Below are positions 1 to 8,543 of a DNA stretch of 64,000 nucleotides, piece after piece (the stretch's first letter is position 1; each line of letters begins with the position of its first letter). The DNA is taken from contig OY970260.1 of NCBI GenBank assembly GCA_963715625.1, positions 2,604,001 through 2,668,000 of the forward strand, given 5' to 3'. The notes under the pieces were generated by a model, which was not told the DNA's origin, ran no database searches, and worked only from the letters and a program-made list of their open reading frames with translations. The position numbers and the translations under genes are program-made. This stretch comes from VRUE01 sp963715625 (GTDB taxonomy: Bacteria; Actinomycetota; Thermoleophilia; Solirubrobacterales; 70-9).

Positions 1-234
1 GACGACGATCAGGAAGACCCCCGCCGCCGTGTCGAGCGTGTACCAGGAGCCGTGCGACGGATCGCCCCCACGGGCCAGGGCAAGGACGCCGAGTGCCGTG
101 GCGGCCAGGGCGATCGGCACCGCGGCGAGCGCGTTGGCGCGGCCGACGGCTCTTCCCGGGACGAGCGGCAAGAGGAGCGCCGCGAGCAGGGGCAGGGCAA
201 CGACGGTTGCCGTGGCGATTGCCGTGTCAGTCAC
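1..234 (-). CDS. hyfF: Hydrogenase-4 subunit F-like membrane protein, N-terminal part only (runs off left edge)
   Basis: Only the first 78 codons are inside the window. The frame opens with GTG at 234-232 and reads VTDTAIATATVVALPLLAAL, then a second hydrophobic stretch and a WYTLDTAAGVFLIVV segment. This is the usual start of NuoL/NuoN/HyfF-type proton-pumping subunits: two helices, then a helix beginning near the quinone-facing side. The start lies 8 bp inside the 3' end of hyfE in another frame, so the two are almost certainly translationally coupled. The subunit would be one of the antiporter-like modules of a group 4 hydrogenase-type complex in the cytoplasmic membrane. Assignment rests on gene order after hyfB-C-E; the catalytic subunits expected next lie outside the window. 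Confidence 0.75.
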   Translation of the reverse strand, partial: MTDTAIATATVVALPLLAALLLPLVPGRAVGRANALAAVPIALAATALGVLALARGGDPSHGSWYTLDTAAGVFLIVV

Positions 235-844
235 GCAGGCTCCTCAGCAGGCTGGTGTCTCCGGTCCCGAACTCCTCGTGGATCTTGGAGCCGAAGGCCA
301 CGGCCACGGCCGCTATGACGACGAGGTCGAAGGCCAGGCCAAGCTCGATCACGACCGGGAATCCGCCCTCGACCGAGAGGCTCGCCAGGTAGACCCCGTT
401 CTCGGCGGCCAGGAAGCCGATCGCCTGGAAGATGACCGGTCGGCGCAGCGCCGCGATCGCAATCCCGAGGGCGACGAGCGCCGCCGCGGCCTGGGCGGAC
501 CCGGCGTAGGCGAGGCCGAAATCGGGGACCAGCGCCACCGCCGAGACGACCACGGCTATCGAGACCACCAGGCGAGGCAGTGCCGCGCCCTCCGATGCCA
601 TCCTCTGCGGCTCGCGGGTGCGGTGGATCGCGAGCCCCAGCAGCGCCGGCAGGGCCAGGCCGCGCACGACGAGGATCGCGGCGGCCACCCAGAGGCCGCC
701 GACGCTTCCGGCGGCCTCCTCCACGGCGATCGCGCCGAGCAGCAGGGTCTGCGCGGCGAGAAGCACGACCCCCACCGAGCGGCGGCGGACAACGGCCTCG
801 GCGAGGCCGAGGCCGACCAGGGCCCAGAGCACCTGCTGGCTCAC
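227..844 (-). CDS. hyfE: Hydrogenase-4 component E (NuoK-like membrane subunit)
   Basis: A 205-residue polytopic membrane protein. The GTG start (VSQQVLWALVGLG) overlaps the hyfC stop by 4 bp. Five to seven hydrophobic helices are visible. The segment around residues 147-181 (AENGVYLAS, then GFPVVIELGLAFDLVV) is the signature of HyfE/NuoK-like proteins, with the conserved membrane Glu of the ENG and ELG motifs that is thought to take part in proton transfer. It ends with a short charged cytoplasmic tail (KIHEEFGTGDTSLLRSLRD), also typical of HyfE. The gene sits between hyfC and hyfF, the standard order. Role in ion translocation is inferred from family. Confidence 0.85.
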   Translation of the reverse strand: MSQQVLWALVGLGLAEAVVRRRSVGVVLLAAQTLLLGAIAVEEAAGSVGGLWVAAAILVVRGLALPALLGLAIHRTREPQRMASEGAALPRLVVSIAVVVSAVALVPDFGLAYAGSAQAAAALVALGIAIAALRRPVIFQAIGFLAAENGVYLASLSVEGGFPVVIELGLAFDLVVIAAVAVAFGSKIHEEFGTGDTSLLRSLRD

Positions 845-1773
845 GGAAGAGCCCCGGCCAGCCAGCTGCCGAAGCCGGCGAGGCAAAGCGCCATGCCGCT
901 GGCCAGAAAGAGAGGTGCCCGCAGCACCCGCATCTTCGCCAGGCCCGTCTCGCAGACCGCGACCGCACCGCAGAGCGCGGCGATCGTCACCGCCTCGATC
1001 GCCAGGCGGACGCCGAAGGAGCCCGCGGTGGGGCCGAACAGGGACGCGCCCAGCAACAGCACCAGCCAGAGCCGCGCCGCGGCCGCCCACTGGAGGACCG
1101 CGAGGTCGCGGCCCGCATACTCCAGCAGGGGCCCCTCGTGGACCATGGTCAGCTCGAGGTGCGTGTCGGGGTTGTCGATCGGCTGGCGCCCCGCCTCGGT
1201 CAGCGCGAACAGGGCAAAGGCCAGCGCCGCGCACCAGTGGGCCGGCTCGCTCCAGGCATCCGAGCCCACCGCCGCCGCGCTCATCGCGATCAGGTCGGTG
1301 CTGGGGCCGGCGGGCAGGGCGGCGAGGACGACGATCGAGACGAACAGGGCCTCGGCGAAGACCGCGAAGGTGAGGTCGCGGGCGGCGCCCATCAGCCCGA
1401 AGGCGCCACCGGTGTCCCAGGCGGCGACGGCGAGGCCGAAGCGCCCCAGGCCGAGCACGATCGCCAGCGCCACCGCGTCGTGCCCCACCCCCCATTCGGG
1501 AGCCTCGCCGGCGACGGGGATCAGCAGCGCGGCGACGACGAGGCTTGCGGCGACGGCAGCCGGGGCAAGGCGGTAGAGGGCCGTCCGCGGCCAGGGGTCC
1601 ACCCCGCCCTTGCCCCAGAGCCTGCGCAGCTCACGATAGGGCTGTAGCGACGACGGCCCGGGCCGGCCCTGCAGGCGGCCCTTCAGGTGGGCCACGGCGC
1701 CGAAGGCGAGGGGGGCGACGAGGGCGACGCCGACGAGCTGGAGCAGGCCCGCGGCCACGGTCGTCGCGCTCAC
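841..1773 (-). CDS. hyfC: Hydrogenase-4 component C (NuoH-like membrane subunit)
   Basis: A 310-residue, roughly eight-helix membrane protein. The stretch around residues 192-214 (LTEAGRQPIDNPDTHLELTM followed by VHE) is diagnostic of the HyfC/HycD branch of the NuoH family, which anchors the hydrogenase module to the membrane. The GTG start (VSATTVAAGLLQ) overlaps the hyfB stop by 4 bp and its own stop overlaps hyfE by 4 bp, so the four hyf genes form one tightly coupled unit. A Lys/Arg-rich loop follows the first helix (HLKGRLQGRPGPSS), as in homologues. Whether the complex makes hydrogen, uses it, or links formate to quinone cannot be told without the catalytic subunits. Confidence 0.88.
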   Translation of the reverse strand: MSATTVAAGLLQLVGVALVAPLAFGAVAHLKGRLQGRPGPSSLQPYRELRRLWGKGGVDPWPRTALYRLAPAAVAASLVVAALLIPVAGEAPEWGVGHDAVALAIVLGLGRFGLAVAAWDTGGAFGLMGAARDLTFAVFAEALFVSIVVLAALPAGPSTDLIAMSAAAVGSDAWSEPAHWCAALAFALFALTEAGRQPIDNPDTHLELTMVHEGPLLEYAGRDLAVLQWAAAARLWLVLLLGASLFGPTAGSFGVRLAIEAVTIAALCGAVAVCETGLAKMRVLRAPLFLASGMALCLAGFGSWLAGALP

Positions 1774-3710
1774 GAGAGCGCTCCCAGGCGGGCCAGCGCC
1801 AAAGCGGCCAGCAGGAGGGCCACGAGGTACACCAGGTACAGCCGCAGGCTGCCCGACTGGATTCTCCGCGCCACCGCCGCCCCGCGCAGCGCGACCCGCC
1901 GGACCGGGCGGTACAGCGCGGTGTCGAACAGGTGAGGGACCTCGGCGCGGTAACGCACCTCCTGCACGAGAGCGCCGTGGCTGCGGACCTCGACCTCGCG
2001 GTGCGGGCGCAGGACGGACTCGAGCACCAGCCGCAGCGGCTTGGTGAACCCCGCCGAGGTCCACGCCAGCGCGGGCTCCACCCGCTGGCCGCACGCCCAG
2101 GCCGGAGTCGGCGCCGGGCGCCGCCGTGCTCCTCCCGTGGCGCCCAGCACACCGGCCGCCACGACCGCCAGCGCCAGCGCGATGCCGACCGGGGGCAGCC
2201 CGCCGGTCCCCGGCGCCGAGATCGCGAGGTCGCCCTGCAGCTCGGCGGCACCCGGGGCCAGCGCGACCAGGGCCGGCAGGAGCAGGCCGGGGAGCAGGCC
2301 GAGCAGGGCGCAAGCCAAGGCGAGCAGGCCGAGGCCGGCGCGGGTACGCGCCGGCCGCTCGGTTGCCGCCGCGGCTGCAGACGTGCGGGGCTCCCCGAGC
2401 AGGACCAGGCCGACGACCTTGGCGAAGCAGTAGACGGCAAGCGCGGCCACGGCCGCGAGCCCGGCGGCGGCCAGGGCGCCCGCGATCGAGGAGACCGTGC
2501 CGCCGGCGAAGGCCACGTGGAGCAGCGCCTGCAGCGTCAGCCACTCCGAGACGAAGCCGTTCAGGGGCGGCAACCCGGCGATCGCGGCGCAGCCGACGAG
2601 GAAGCACCAGCCGCTCCAGGGCATCCTGCGCAGCAGCCCCCCCAGCCGGTCGAGCTCCAGCCCGCCGACGGCCTCAGAGAAGGCCCCGGCGCCGAGGAAG
2701 AGCAGCGCCTTGAAGGCGGCGTGGTTGGCGGTGTGCAGGAGCGCGGCGGCGAAGGCGAGGGCCGCCCACAGCTGCTCGCCGGCGGCGCCGAGGAGGAGCG
2801 ACGCGCCGAGGCCGAGGGCGATGATCCCGACGTTCTCGATCGAGTGGAAGGCGAGCAGGCGCTTCAGCTCGTGCTGGACGAGCGCGTAGAGGACCCCGCC
2901 CAGCGCCGAGAGCGCACCGAGCGCCACCAGCGCGAAGCCGACCCAGAGCGGCACCGGGCCCAGCCACTCGAACAGCACGCGGATCAGGCCGTAGAGGGCG
3001 AGCTTGATCATCACCCCCGACATCAGCGCCGAGACGTGCGCCGGCGCGATCGGGTGGGCGCGCGGCAGCCAGGCGTGCAGCGGCATCAGCCCCGCCTTCG
3101 TCCCGAACCCGACCAGCGCGGCGGCGGCGACCAGCGCCTGTGGCCCGCCCTCGGGCAGGGATGCGCCGAGCGCCCCTTCGTGCGCCAGCGTCAGCATCGC
3201 GATCCAGACCCCGGCGCCGCCCAGGTGGGTGATCGCGAGGTAGACGAACACCGCGTGACGGGCCGGTCGGTCGTGCCTCGCGACGAGGATCGCCGCCGCC
3301 GGGAGCAGGGTCATCAGCTCCCAGAAGGCGAGGAACGAGATCGCGTCGCGAGCGGCCAGGACACCGACCAGGGCGAGCAGGAAACCGCCGGTCAGGGCCG
3401 CGAGCGGGCGTGCCTGTGGCGAGCCGCGCAGGGCGTCGCCGGCGACGAGCAGCGCCGGCACGGCGGTCCCGCAGACCACGATCAGGAAGAAGGCACTCAG
3501 CCCGTCGAGGCCGAAGGCCGGCCGTACCCCGTTGCCGAACCCCGCCCCGATCGTCGTCTCCGTGGCGAAGGTGGCGACGCCGGCGGCGGCCAGCGCCAGG
3601 ACGCCGATCAGCTGCGTGTCGAGCGCGATCGGCCAGGTCGAGTGAGGCAGCGCGAAGGCCGTCCCGGCAGCGAGCGCACCGACCCCGGCCAGGGTCAGTG
3701 CGGCTATCAC
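1770..3710 (-). CDS. hyfB: Hydrogenase-4 component B (NuoL/MrpA-like proton-translocating subunit)
   Basis: A 646-residue membrane protein with about 14 hydrophobic segments and the proton_antipo_M core: FLAFWELMTLLPAAAILVA around residue 150, then HLGGAGVWIA, and LPRAHPIAPAHVSALMSGVMIKLALYGLIR near residues 225-255. The conserved Lys of MIKLALYG and the Glu of FWELM are present. Residue HSIENVGII near 290 is also typical. The C-terminal third is shorter and more divergent, as in HyfB. GTG start, first gene of the hyf unit; the 104-bp gap upstream must hold its promoter. It would form part of the proton-pumping arm of a group 4 hydrogenase-type complex. Confidence 0.88.
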   Translation of the reverse strand: MIAALTLAGVGALAAGTAFALPHSTWPIALDTQLIGVLALAAAGVATFATETTIGAGFGNGVRPAFGLDGLSAFFLIVVCGTAVPALLVAGDALRGSPQARPLAALTGGFLLALVGVLAARDAISFLAFWELMTLLPAAAILVARHDRPARHAVFVYLAITHLGGAGVWIAMLTLAHEGALGASLPEGGPQALVAAAALVGFGTKAGLMPLHAWLPRAHPIAPAHVSALMSGVMIKLALYGLIRVLFEWLGPVPLWVGFALVALGALSALGGVLYALVQHELKRLLAFHSIENVGIIALGLGASLLLGAAGEQLWAALAFAAALLHTANHAAFKALLFLGAGAFSEAVGGLELDRLGGLLRRMPWSGWCFLVGCAAIAGLPPLNGFVSEWLTLQALLHVAFAGGTVSSIAGALAAAGLAAVAALAVYCFAKVVGLVLLGEPRTSAAAAATERPARTRAGLGLLALACALLGLLPGLLLPALVALAPGAAELQGDLAISAPGTGGLPPVGIALALAVVAAGVLGATGGARRRPAPTPAWACGQRVEPALAWTSAGFTKPLRLVLESVLRPHREVEVRSHGALVQEVRYRAEVPHLFDTALYRPVRRVALRGAAVARRIQSGSLRLYLVYLVALLLAALALARLGALS

Positions 3711-3814
3711 GCGGTGTCGGGGATGGGTGCGATCGCGGCGGCTCCTGGGGCTACCTTATTGATTTCTAAGATTGAACCCCGGCCGACGGCGCCCGGGAGA
3801 CGCCTGCTTATTCC
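3711..3814. other. Spacer between methyltransferase stop and hyfB start
   Basis: These 104 bp separate the methyltransferase stop from the GTG of hyfB, both read on the minus strand. The middle (about 3755-3777) is clearly AT-richer than its surroundings and is the most likely site of the hyf promoter, although I find no convincing pair of -35 and -10 hexamers. No long inverted repeat like those in the other gaps is evident here. Confidence 0.4.
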
Positions 3815-4462
3815 TCAGCCGGCGCCGGGCAGCGTCGCGGTGCCGCGGGCGAGCGGCCTGACCAGCGGCGGTGCCTTCGGCAGCTGCCCGCGCTCGACGC
3901 GATCGAGCTCGAAGGGCGATGCCTCGATGGTCCCGACCGTGTCGCGATTGCAGTGACAGCCGTCTCCCAGGAAGCGCCACGGGCCCTCGAGGCGGTCCTG
4001 CCAGCGGGCCAGGCTCGGGCTCTCCGAGCGTACGTGCTCGACAAAGAGCAGCTTGCCGCCCGGCTTCAGGATCCTCGCCGCCTCGGCAAGGGCCGCCGCC
4101 GGGTCGGGGACCGTGCAGAGGACCAGGGTGAAGACCGCCGTGTCGAAGCTGTCGTCCTCGAACGGCAGGCTCGCCGCCGGGGCCTCGACGATCGTCGCCT
4201 CCCTCCCGCCTTCCGCGGCATTTGCGCGAAGATGTTTGAGCATGTGCGGGTCGGGCTCGGCGAGGACGAGCTCGCCGACCTCCGCCGGGTACAGGCTCAG
4301 GTTGAGGCCCGTCCCCGCGCCGATGTCGATCGTCCGGCCGCGCGCCTGCGAGAGGGCCTGGCGCCGGATCTCGCGCATGCCGGCCTCCTCGGTCGACTTC
4401 ATCGCGCGGTCGTAGAAGGCCGAGAAGGCCCTCCCCCACGTCGCGTCGTAGATCCGCCCCAT
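3815..4462 (-). CDS. Class I SAM-dependent methyltransferase (UbiE-like)
   Basis: A 215-residue protein with the class I methyltransferase signature: motif I TIDIGAGTGLNLSLYP near residues 44-59, an acidic residue ending strand 2 (LAEPDPHM, residue 69), motif II around FDTAVFTLVLCTVPD at 106-120, and the post-motif ARILKPGGKLLFVEHVR at 129-145. That last segment is typical of UbiE/menG-like enzymes acting on small hydrophobic substrates, but no substrate can be named. A Cys/His pair (GDGCHCNRDT, residues 167-174) also occurs in many proteins of this group. ATG start at 4462. Only 14 bp separate it from the SDR gene upstream, so the two are probably co-transcribed. Confidence 0.75.
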   Translation of the reverse strand: MGRIYDATWGRAFSAFYDRAMKSTEEAGMREIRRQALSQARGRTIDIGAGTGLNLSLYPAEVGELVLAEPDPHMLKHLRANAAEGGREATIVEAPAASLPFEDDSFDTAVFTLVLCTVPDPAAALAEAARILKPGGKLLFVEHVRSESPSLARWQDRLEGPWRFLGDGCHCNRDTVGTIEASPFELDRVERGQLPKAPPLVRPLARGTATLPGAG

Positions 4463-4476
4463 GCAGAGGTCGGGGC

Positions 4477-5370
4477 TCAGGCCGCTTCGCGCTCGGCGCT
4501 GGGCTGCTCGCTCGCCTCGGCGCCTTCGCCCGACTTGCTCGCCGCGGCCCGCGTCTCGTAGGCGTGGCGGGCGCCGTGGTCGACTTCGGTCATCAGCTTG
4601 TCGACCTTCATCAGGCGGCCGAGCCCCTCGCGCATGCTCCGCGGCAGGTTGGCGACCACCTTGAAGAGGACGCCGTTGGCGCGCGGCACCCAGACGTCGA
4701 AGCGGGGAGCTTCCAGCGCGTCGACGATCTCGCTTGCGACGTCCTCGGCCTCGACCGGTTTGATCAGCCGCTGGCCGACTCCGGCGGTCAGCTCCGTGTT
4801 GACGACCGTCGGCATCACGCATGCGACCTCGACCCCGCTGCCGCGCAGCTCCTGGCGGACGGCCTCGCTGATCCCAACCACGGCGTGCTTGGTGCCGGAG
4901 TAGGTGGCGATGCCCGGGAAGCCGCCCTTGCCCGCCTGCGAGGCGATGTTGACAATGTGGCCCGTCGCGCGCGGGCGCAGCCGTTCGATCGCCAGCTGGG
5001 TGCCGACGATGACGCCGTAGACGTTGATGTCGAGCTGGCGCCTGATCGAGTCGTCGGACTCCTCGGCGAACGGCGTCACCGGCATGATCCCGGCGTTGTT
5101 GACGACCACGTCGACGGGGCCGAGCTCGCGTTCGGCGGCGTCGAGGAAGGCGGCGAAGGAGTCCCGGTCGGTGACGTCGAGCGCCAGCGCGACCGTGCCC
5201 CCACCGAGGGTGGTGGCGGTCTCTTCGGCCAGGTCCAGGTGGATGTCGCCGATCGCGACGCGGCAGCCTTTGCGCACCAGCGCCTCCGCCGTCGCCCTGC
5301 CGATCCCCCGGGCGCCCCCGGTGATCGCCACGACCTTGCCGCTGAGTGAGCGTCGCTCCTTCTTCGCCAT
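4477..5370 (-). CDS. Short-chain dehydrogenase/reductase (classical SDR)
   Basis: A 297-residue NAD(P)-dependent oxidoreductase. It has the Rossmann motif TGGARGIG (residues 16-23), NNAG near 95, the catalytic Ser in IASQAG, and the YSGTK catalytic Tyr/Lys pair. Asp in GDIHLD after strand 2 favours NAD(H). The C-terminal extension, rich in Ala, Glu and Ser, has no clear domain. ATG chosen because GGAGGAGG lies 8 bp upstream. It stands 22 bp after the thiolase stop and before the methyltransferase. The thiolase neighbour suggests fatty-acid or sterol-like side-chain metabolism, but the substrate is not evident. Confidence 0.82.
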   Translation of the reverse strand: MAKKERRSLSGKVVAITGGARGIGRATAEALVRKGCRVAIGDIHLDLAEETATTLGGGTVALALDVTDRDSFAAFLDAAERELGPVDVVVNNAGIMPVTPFAEESDDSIRRQLDINVYGVIVGTQLAIERLRPRATGHIVNIASQAGKGGFPGIATYSGTKHAVVGISEAVRQELRGSGVEVACVMPTVVNTELTAGVGQRLIKPVEAEDVASEIVDALEAPRFDVWVPRANGVLFKVVANLPRSMREGLGRLMKVDKLMTEVDHGARHAYETRAAASKSGEGAEASEQPSAEREAA

Positions 5371-5392
5371 CGGGTGCCTCCTCCTCCGGGGC

Positions 5393-6586
5393 CTAGGCCG
5401 CCGGCTTGTAGACGGTGACCACGGCGGCGCCGCCGAGGCCGATGTTGTGCTGCAGCGCGGTCTTCGCACCCTCGACCTGCCGCTTGTCCGCCTGGCCGCG
5501 CAGCTGCCAGGTCAGCTCCGAGCACTGCGCCAGCCCGGTCGCGCCGAGCGGGTGGCCCTTGGAGATCAGCCCGCCCGAGGGGTTGACGACGACCTTGCCG
5601 CCGTAGGTGGTCGCTTCTTCGTCGACGAGCTTGTGGCCCTCGCCCTCGGCGGCGAAGCCGAGCGCTTCGTAGGTGATCAGCTCGTTGGCGCTGAAGCAGT
5701 CGTGCAGCTCGCAGACGTCGACTTCCTCGGGGACGACGCCGGCCTCGGCGTAGGCTTCCTCGGCCGCCTGCTTCGACATGTCGGTGCCGACGATCTTCAT
5801 GCAGTCGGTGTCCTCGGCAAAGGTCGAGGAGAGGTCGGTGACCATCGCCTGGCCGGCGATCTCGATCGCCTGGCCCCAAAGGCCGTGCTCGTCGACGTAG
5901 CTCTCCGAGGCGACGATCGCGCAGGCCGAGCCGTCTGAGGTCGGCGAGCACTGCAGCTTGGTCAGCGGGTCGTGGATCATCTTCGCCGCCTTGATGTCCT
6001 CGAGCGTGTACTCGTCCTGGAACTGGGCGTAGGGGTTGTTGACCGAGTGCTTGTGGTTCTTCCACCCGATCCAGGCGTAGTGGTCGGGGTTGGAGCCGTA
6101 GCGCTCCATGTGGTCGCGGCCGGCGTTTCCGAACATCTGCGGAGCCGGCGGCGAAGCCTCCGGGTCGCGGAGCTCGAACATCCGCATCGCGTGCTTGTCG
6201 AGCGCGTTGGTGCGGTCGGTGTACTTGACTCCGAGCGAGCCCGGCTCCATCTTCTCGAAGCCGAGCGCGAGCGTGCACTCGACGAGACCGCCCTTGACCG
6301 CCTGGCGGGCGAGAAAGAGCGCCGAGGAGCCGGTCGAGCAGTTGTTGTTGACGTTGACGACCGGGATCCCGGTGAGGCCCAGCTGGTAAAGCGCCCGCTG
6401 TCCGTAGGTGGAGTCGCCGTAGCAGTAGCCGGCGTAGGCCTGCTCGACGTCGTCGTAGGGGATGCCGGCGTCGGCGAGCGCCTTCTCCCCCGCCTCCTTG
6501 GCCCAGTCCGGGTAGTCGCCCTCCTTGCTGCCGGGCTTCTCGAACTTGGTCATCCCGACCCCGATCACGAACGTGCGGTTGCTCAA
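5393..6586 (-). CDS. Thiolase / SCP-x-type lipid-transfer acetyl-CoA acetyltransferase
   Basis: A 397-residue thiolase-fold enzyme. The nucleophilic Cys lies in VNVNNNCSTGSSALFLARQA (near residue 83). The second catalytic block is ELHDCFSANELI, and the C-terminal block NPSGGLISKGHPLGATG carries the active-site His. HDCFS rather than NEAFA places it in the SCP-x/non-decarboxylating-like branch often annotated lipid-transfer protein. Such enzymes cleave or condense acyl-CoA thioesters in beta-oxidation-like pathways. It is first in a three-gene run with the SDR and methyltransferase, and divergent from corA across a 98-bp gap. Confidence 0.85.
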   Translation of the reverse strand: MSNRTFVIGVGMTKFEKPGSKEGDYPDWAKEAGEKALADAGIPYDDVEQAYAGYCYGDSTYGQRALYQLGLTGIPVVNVNNNCSTGSSALFLARQAVKGGLVECTLALGFEKMEPGSLGVKYTDRTNALDKHAMRMFELRDPEASPPAPQMFGNAGRDHMERYGSNPDHYAWIGWKNHKHSVNNPYAQFQDEYTLEDIKAAKMIHDPLTKLQCSPTSDGSACAIVASESYVDEHGLWGQAIEIAGQAMVTDLSSTFAEDTDCMKIVGTDMSKQAAEEAYAEAGVVPEEVDVCELHDCFSANELITYEALGFAAEGEGHKLVDEEATTYGGKVVVNPSGGLISKGHPLGATGLAQCSELTWQLRGQADKRQVEGAKTALQHNIGLGGAAVVTVYKPAA

Positions 6587-6684
6587 AGCCTTCTCCTGTC
6601 TCCTCGCCCGCTCCCCGGGGCAAATTTGGCTGCCTGGCCAGGAAATCTACCGGTCGGGCCGATGCGGTGGCAATACTGCGCGGG

Positions 6685-7665
6685 ATGATCGTCGACTGCG
6701 CCGCCTACGAGCAGGGGAAACGGGTCCGCGGCGAACTCACCCTCGCCGCGGCACGGGCCGCCTCCCGTCAGGGCGGCACCTTTGCCTGGCTCGGGGTGGT
6801 CGACCCCTCAGAGCGCGAGCTGGCGGAGATCGCCGGCGAGTTCGGCCTGCACGAGCTCGCGGTCGAGGACGCGGTCAAGGCCCAGCAGCGCCCCAAGGTC
6901 GAGCTCTTCGGCGAGACGCTGCTGGTCGTCGTCAAGACGGTCGCGCACCCTGGCGGCGCCGCGCACACGGCGCATGGGATCGAGGTCGGCGAGCTGCTGC
7001 TCTTCGTCAACGCCGACTTCATCGTCACCGTCCGCCACGGCAGGGGCGAGCTGAGCTCGGTCCGGGAGCGGGTCGAGCACCGCCCGGCCCTCCTCGCGCA
7101 CGGGACGGGCGTCGTCCTCTACGCGATCCTCGACCACGTCGTCGACGGCTACGGCGACGTCGCGCAGACGATCGACGCCGAGATCCAGGCGGTCGAGGGC
7201 CTGGTCTTCTCGGCCGAGCGAACCAACCCCGCCGAGCAGATCTACAAGCTCGAGCGCGAGGTCCTCGACCTCTACCGGGCCACCGCCCCCCTGCTGGAGG
7301 CGGTCGACCAGATCGAGGAGGGTCGCTTCGAGACCGCCCCCGAGGAGCTGCACGAGTACTTCCGCGACGTCCACGACCACCTGCAGCGGGTGGTCGGGCG
7401 CGTGGCCAGCTTCCGCGAGCTGCTGACCAGCGCCCTGCAGGCAAACCTGACCCAGGTCTCGGTGCGCCAGAACGAGGACATGCGCAAGATCTCCGCCTGG
7501 GTGGCGATCGTCGCGGTGCCGACGATGGTCGCCGGGATCTACGGGATGAACTTCGACCACATGCCGGAGCTGCACTGGCGCTACGGCTACTACGCGGTTC
7601 TCGCCTTCATCGCGATCGTCTGCTTCGCGCTGTACCGGCGCTTCAAGCGCGTCGGCTGGCTGTAG
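6685..7665 (+). CDS. corA: CorA-type magnesium/cobalt transporter
   Basis: A 326-residue inner-membrane Mg2+ channel of the CorA family. The large soluble N-terminal alpha/beta domain and long helices end in two C-terminal transmembrane helices. The selectivity signature YGMNF (after helix 1, VAIVAVPTMVAGIYGMNF) is followed by the MPEL loop, as in functional CorA proteins. The C-terminus ends with the usual basic YRRFKRVGWL. The ATG (MIVDCAAYEQGKRV) matches the usual family N-terminus; an in-frame GTG 18 bp upstream (6667) is possible. Divergent from the thiolase gene. Confidence 0.9.
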   Translation: MIVDCAAYEQGKRVRGELTLAAARAASRQGGTFAWLGVVDPSERELAEIAGEFGLHELAVEDAVKAQQRPKVELFGETLLVVVKTVAHPGGAAHTAHGIEVGELLLFVNADFIVTVRHGRGELSSVRERVEHRPALLAHGTGVVLYAILDHVVDGYGDVAQTIDAEIQAVEGLVFSAERTNPAEQIYKLEREVLDLYRATAPLLEAVDQIEEGRFETAPEELHEYFRDVHDHLQRVVGRVASFRELLTSALQANLTQVSVRQNEDMRKISAWVAIVAVPTMVAGIYGMNFDHMPELHWRYGYYAVLAFIAIVCFALYRRFKRVGWL

Positions 7666-7734
7666 GCCCGGGCCGCGGCGCCCGGCCTGCCTGGACCGAT
7701 GGCGAAGAGGCACCACCGGGTACCCTGAAGGGTT

Positions 7735-8493
7735 GTGATTCTCGCTGCGTTGAGCACCGATCCCGCCGCCGGCGTGGGCATCTTCGCGGCCCTGGCAGCC
7801 GGGGTCGTCTCCTTCCTCTCCCCCTGCGTGCTGCCGCTCGTCCCCGGCTACCTCTCTGCTGTCAGCGGCGTCTCGGCGGCCGAGCTCGACAGCGCCGGCT
7901 GGCGCCGCATCCTCGGCCCCAGCCTGCTCTTCGTCGCCAGCTTCTCGACGATCTTCGTCCTGCTCGGGCTCACCGCGACCGGCCTGGGCTCGGCCCTGCA
8001 GGACCACCAGCAGCTCCTGACCAAGATCTCCGGCGCGCTGATCGTCGCCATGGGCGCCCTCTTCGTCGCCTCGCTCTTCGTCACCCGCCTCAACCGCGAG
8101 TGGCACGTCGACGCCCTGCTGGAACGCGCCGGCAAGGGCGGCCCGATAGTCGCCGGCGCCGCCTTCGCGATCGCCTGGACGCCCTGCATCGGCCCCACCC
8201 TCGGCGCGATCCTCTCCGCCGCCTCCCTCTCGGACTCGGCCGCCCGCGGCGCCTTCCTCCTCGCCGTCTACTCGGCGGGCCTGGCGATCCCCTTCCTCCT
8301 CACCGCGGTCGCCTTCTCGCGGGCCACCACGGCGTTCGCCGTGGTCAAGCGCCACTACCAGGCGATAGTCGCCACCGGCGGCCTGATCCTGATCGCGATG
8401 GGCCTGCTGATCTGGACCGGCCAGCTGACCATGCTGAACAGCGAGGCCGAAAGCTGGCTGTCGAACCTCGGCCTCGACTTCTTCAGCGTCTGA
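7735..8493 (+). CDS. ccdA: CcdA-type cytochrome c biogenesis / disulfide reductant transporter
   Basis: A 252-residue polytopic membrane protein of the CcdA/DsbD-beta family. The two redox-active Cys motifs are plain: FLSPCVLPLVPGYLS (near residue 34) in helix 1 and AWTPCIGPTLG (near residue 149) in helix 4. These carry electrons from cytoplasmic thioredoxin to the outside for cytochrome c maturation or thioredoxin-like proteins. No ccsA/ccsB or resA partner lies next to it. The start is a GTG at 7735. The stop is followed after 5 bp by a strong inverted repeat shared with the convergent gene. Confidence 0.9.
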   Translation: MILAALSTDPAAGVGIFAALAAGVVSFLSPCVLPLVPGYLSAVSGVSAAELDSAGWRRILGPSLLFVASFSTIFVLLGLTATGLGSALQDHQQLLTKISGALIVAMGALFVASLFVTRLNREWHVDALLERAGKGGPIVAGAAFAIAWTPCIGPTLGAILSAASLSDSAARGAFLLAVYSAGLAIPFLLTAVAFSRATTAFAVVKRHYQAIVATGGLILIAMGLLIWTGQLTMLNSEAESWLSNLGLDFFSV

Positions 8494-8498
8494 AACGT

Positions 8499-8543
8499 CG
8501 AGTCTGCATTTACCCACCCACAGAGGGGGTAAATGCAGACTCG
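8499..8543. terminator. 17-bp inverted repeat between convergent genes, probable bidirectional terminator
   Basis: Arms at 8499-8515 and 8527-8543 pair perfectly over 17 bp (GAGTCTGCATTTACCC in the left arm) around an 11-base loop. The left arm begins 5 bp after the ccdA stop, and the right arm ends exactly at the stop codon of the convergent gene at 8544. Position favours a terminator for both, although there is no run of T after either arm. Confidence 0.6.

Noticed and set aside
29..1576. Long open frame on the plus strand opposite hyfC/hyfE
   Set aside because: Composition is Arg/Ala/Gly/Pro-rich without motifs; it is the mirror of GC-rich minus-strand genes that have clear family signatures.
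1545..3956. Open frame of about 800 codons opposite hyfB
   Set aside because: Very rich in Gln, Arg, Gly and Glu, no hydrophobic core, and it spans the start of hyfB and a spacer. A shadow of high GC.
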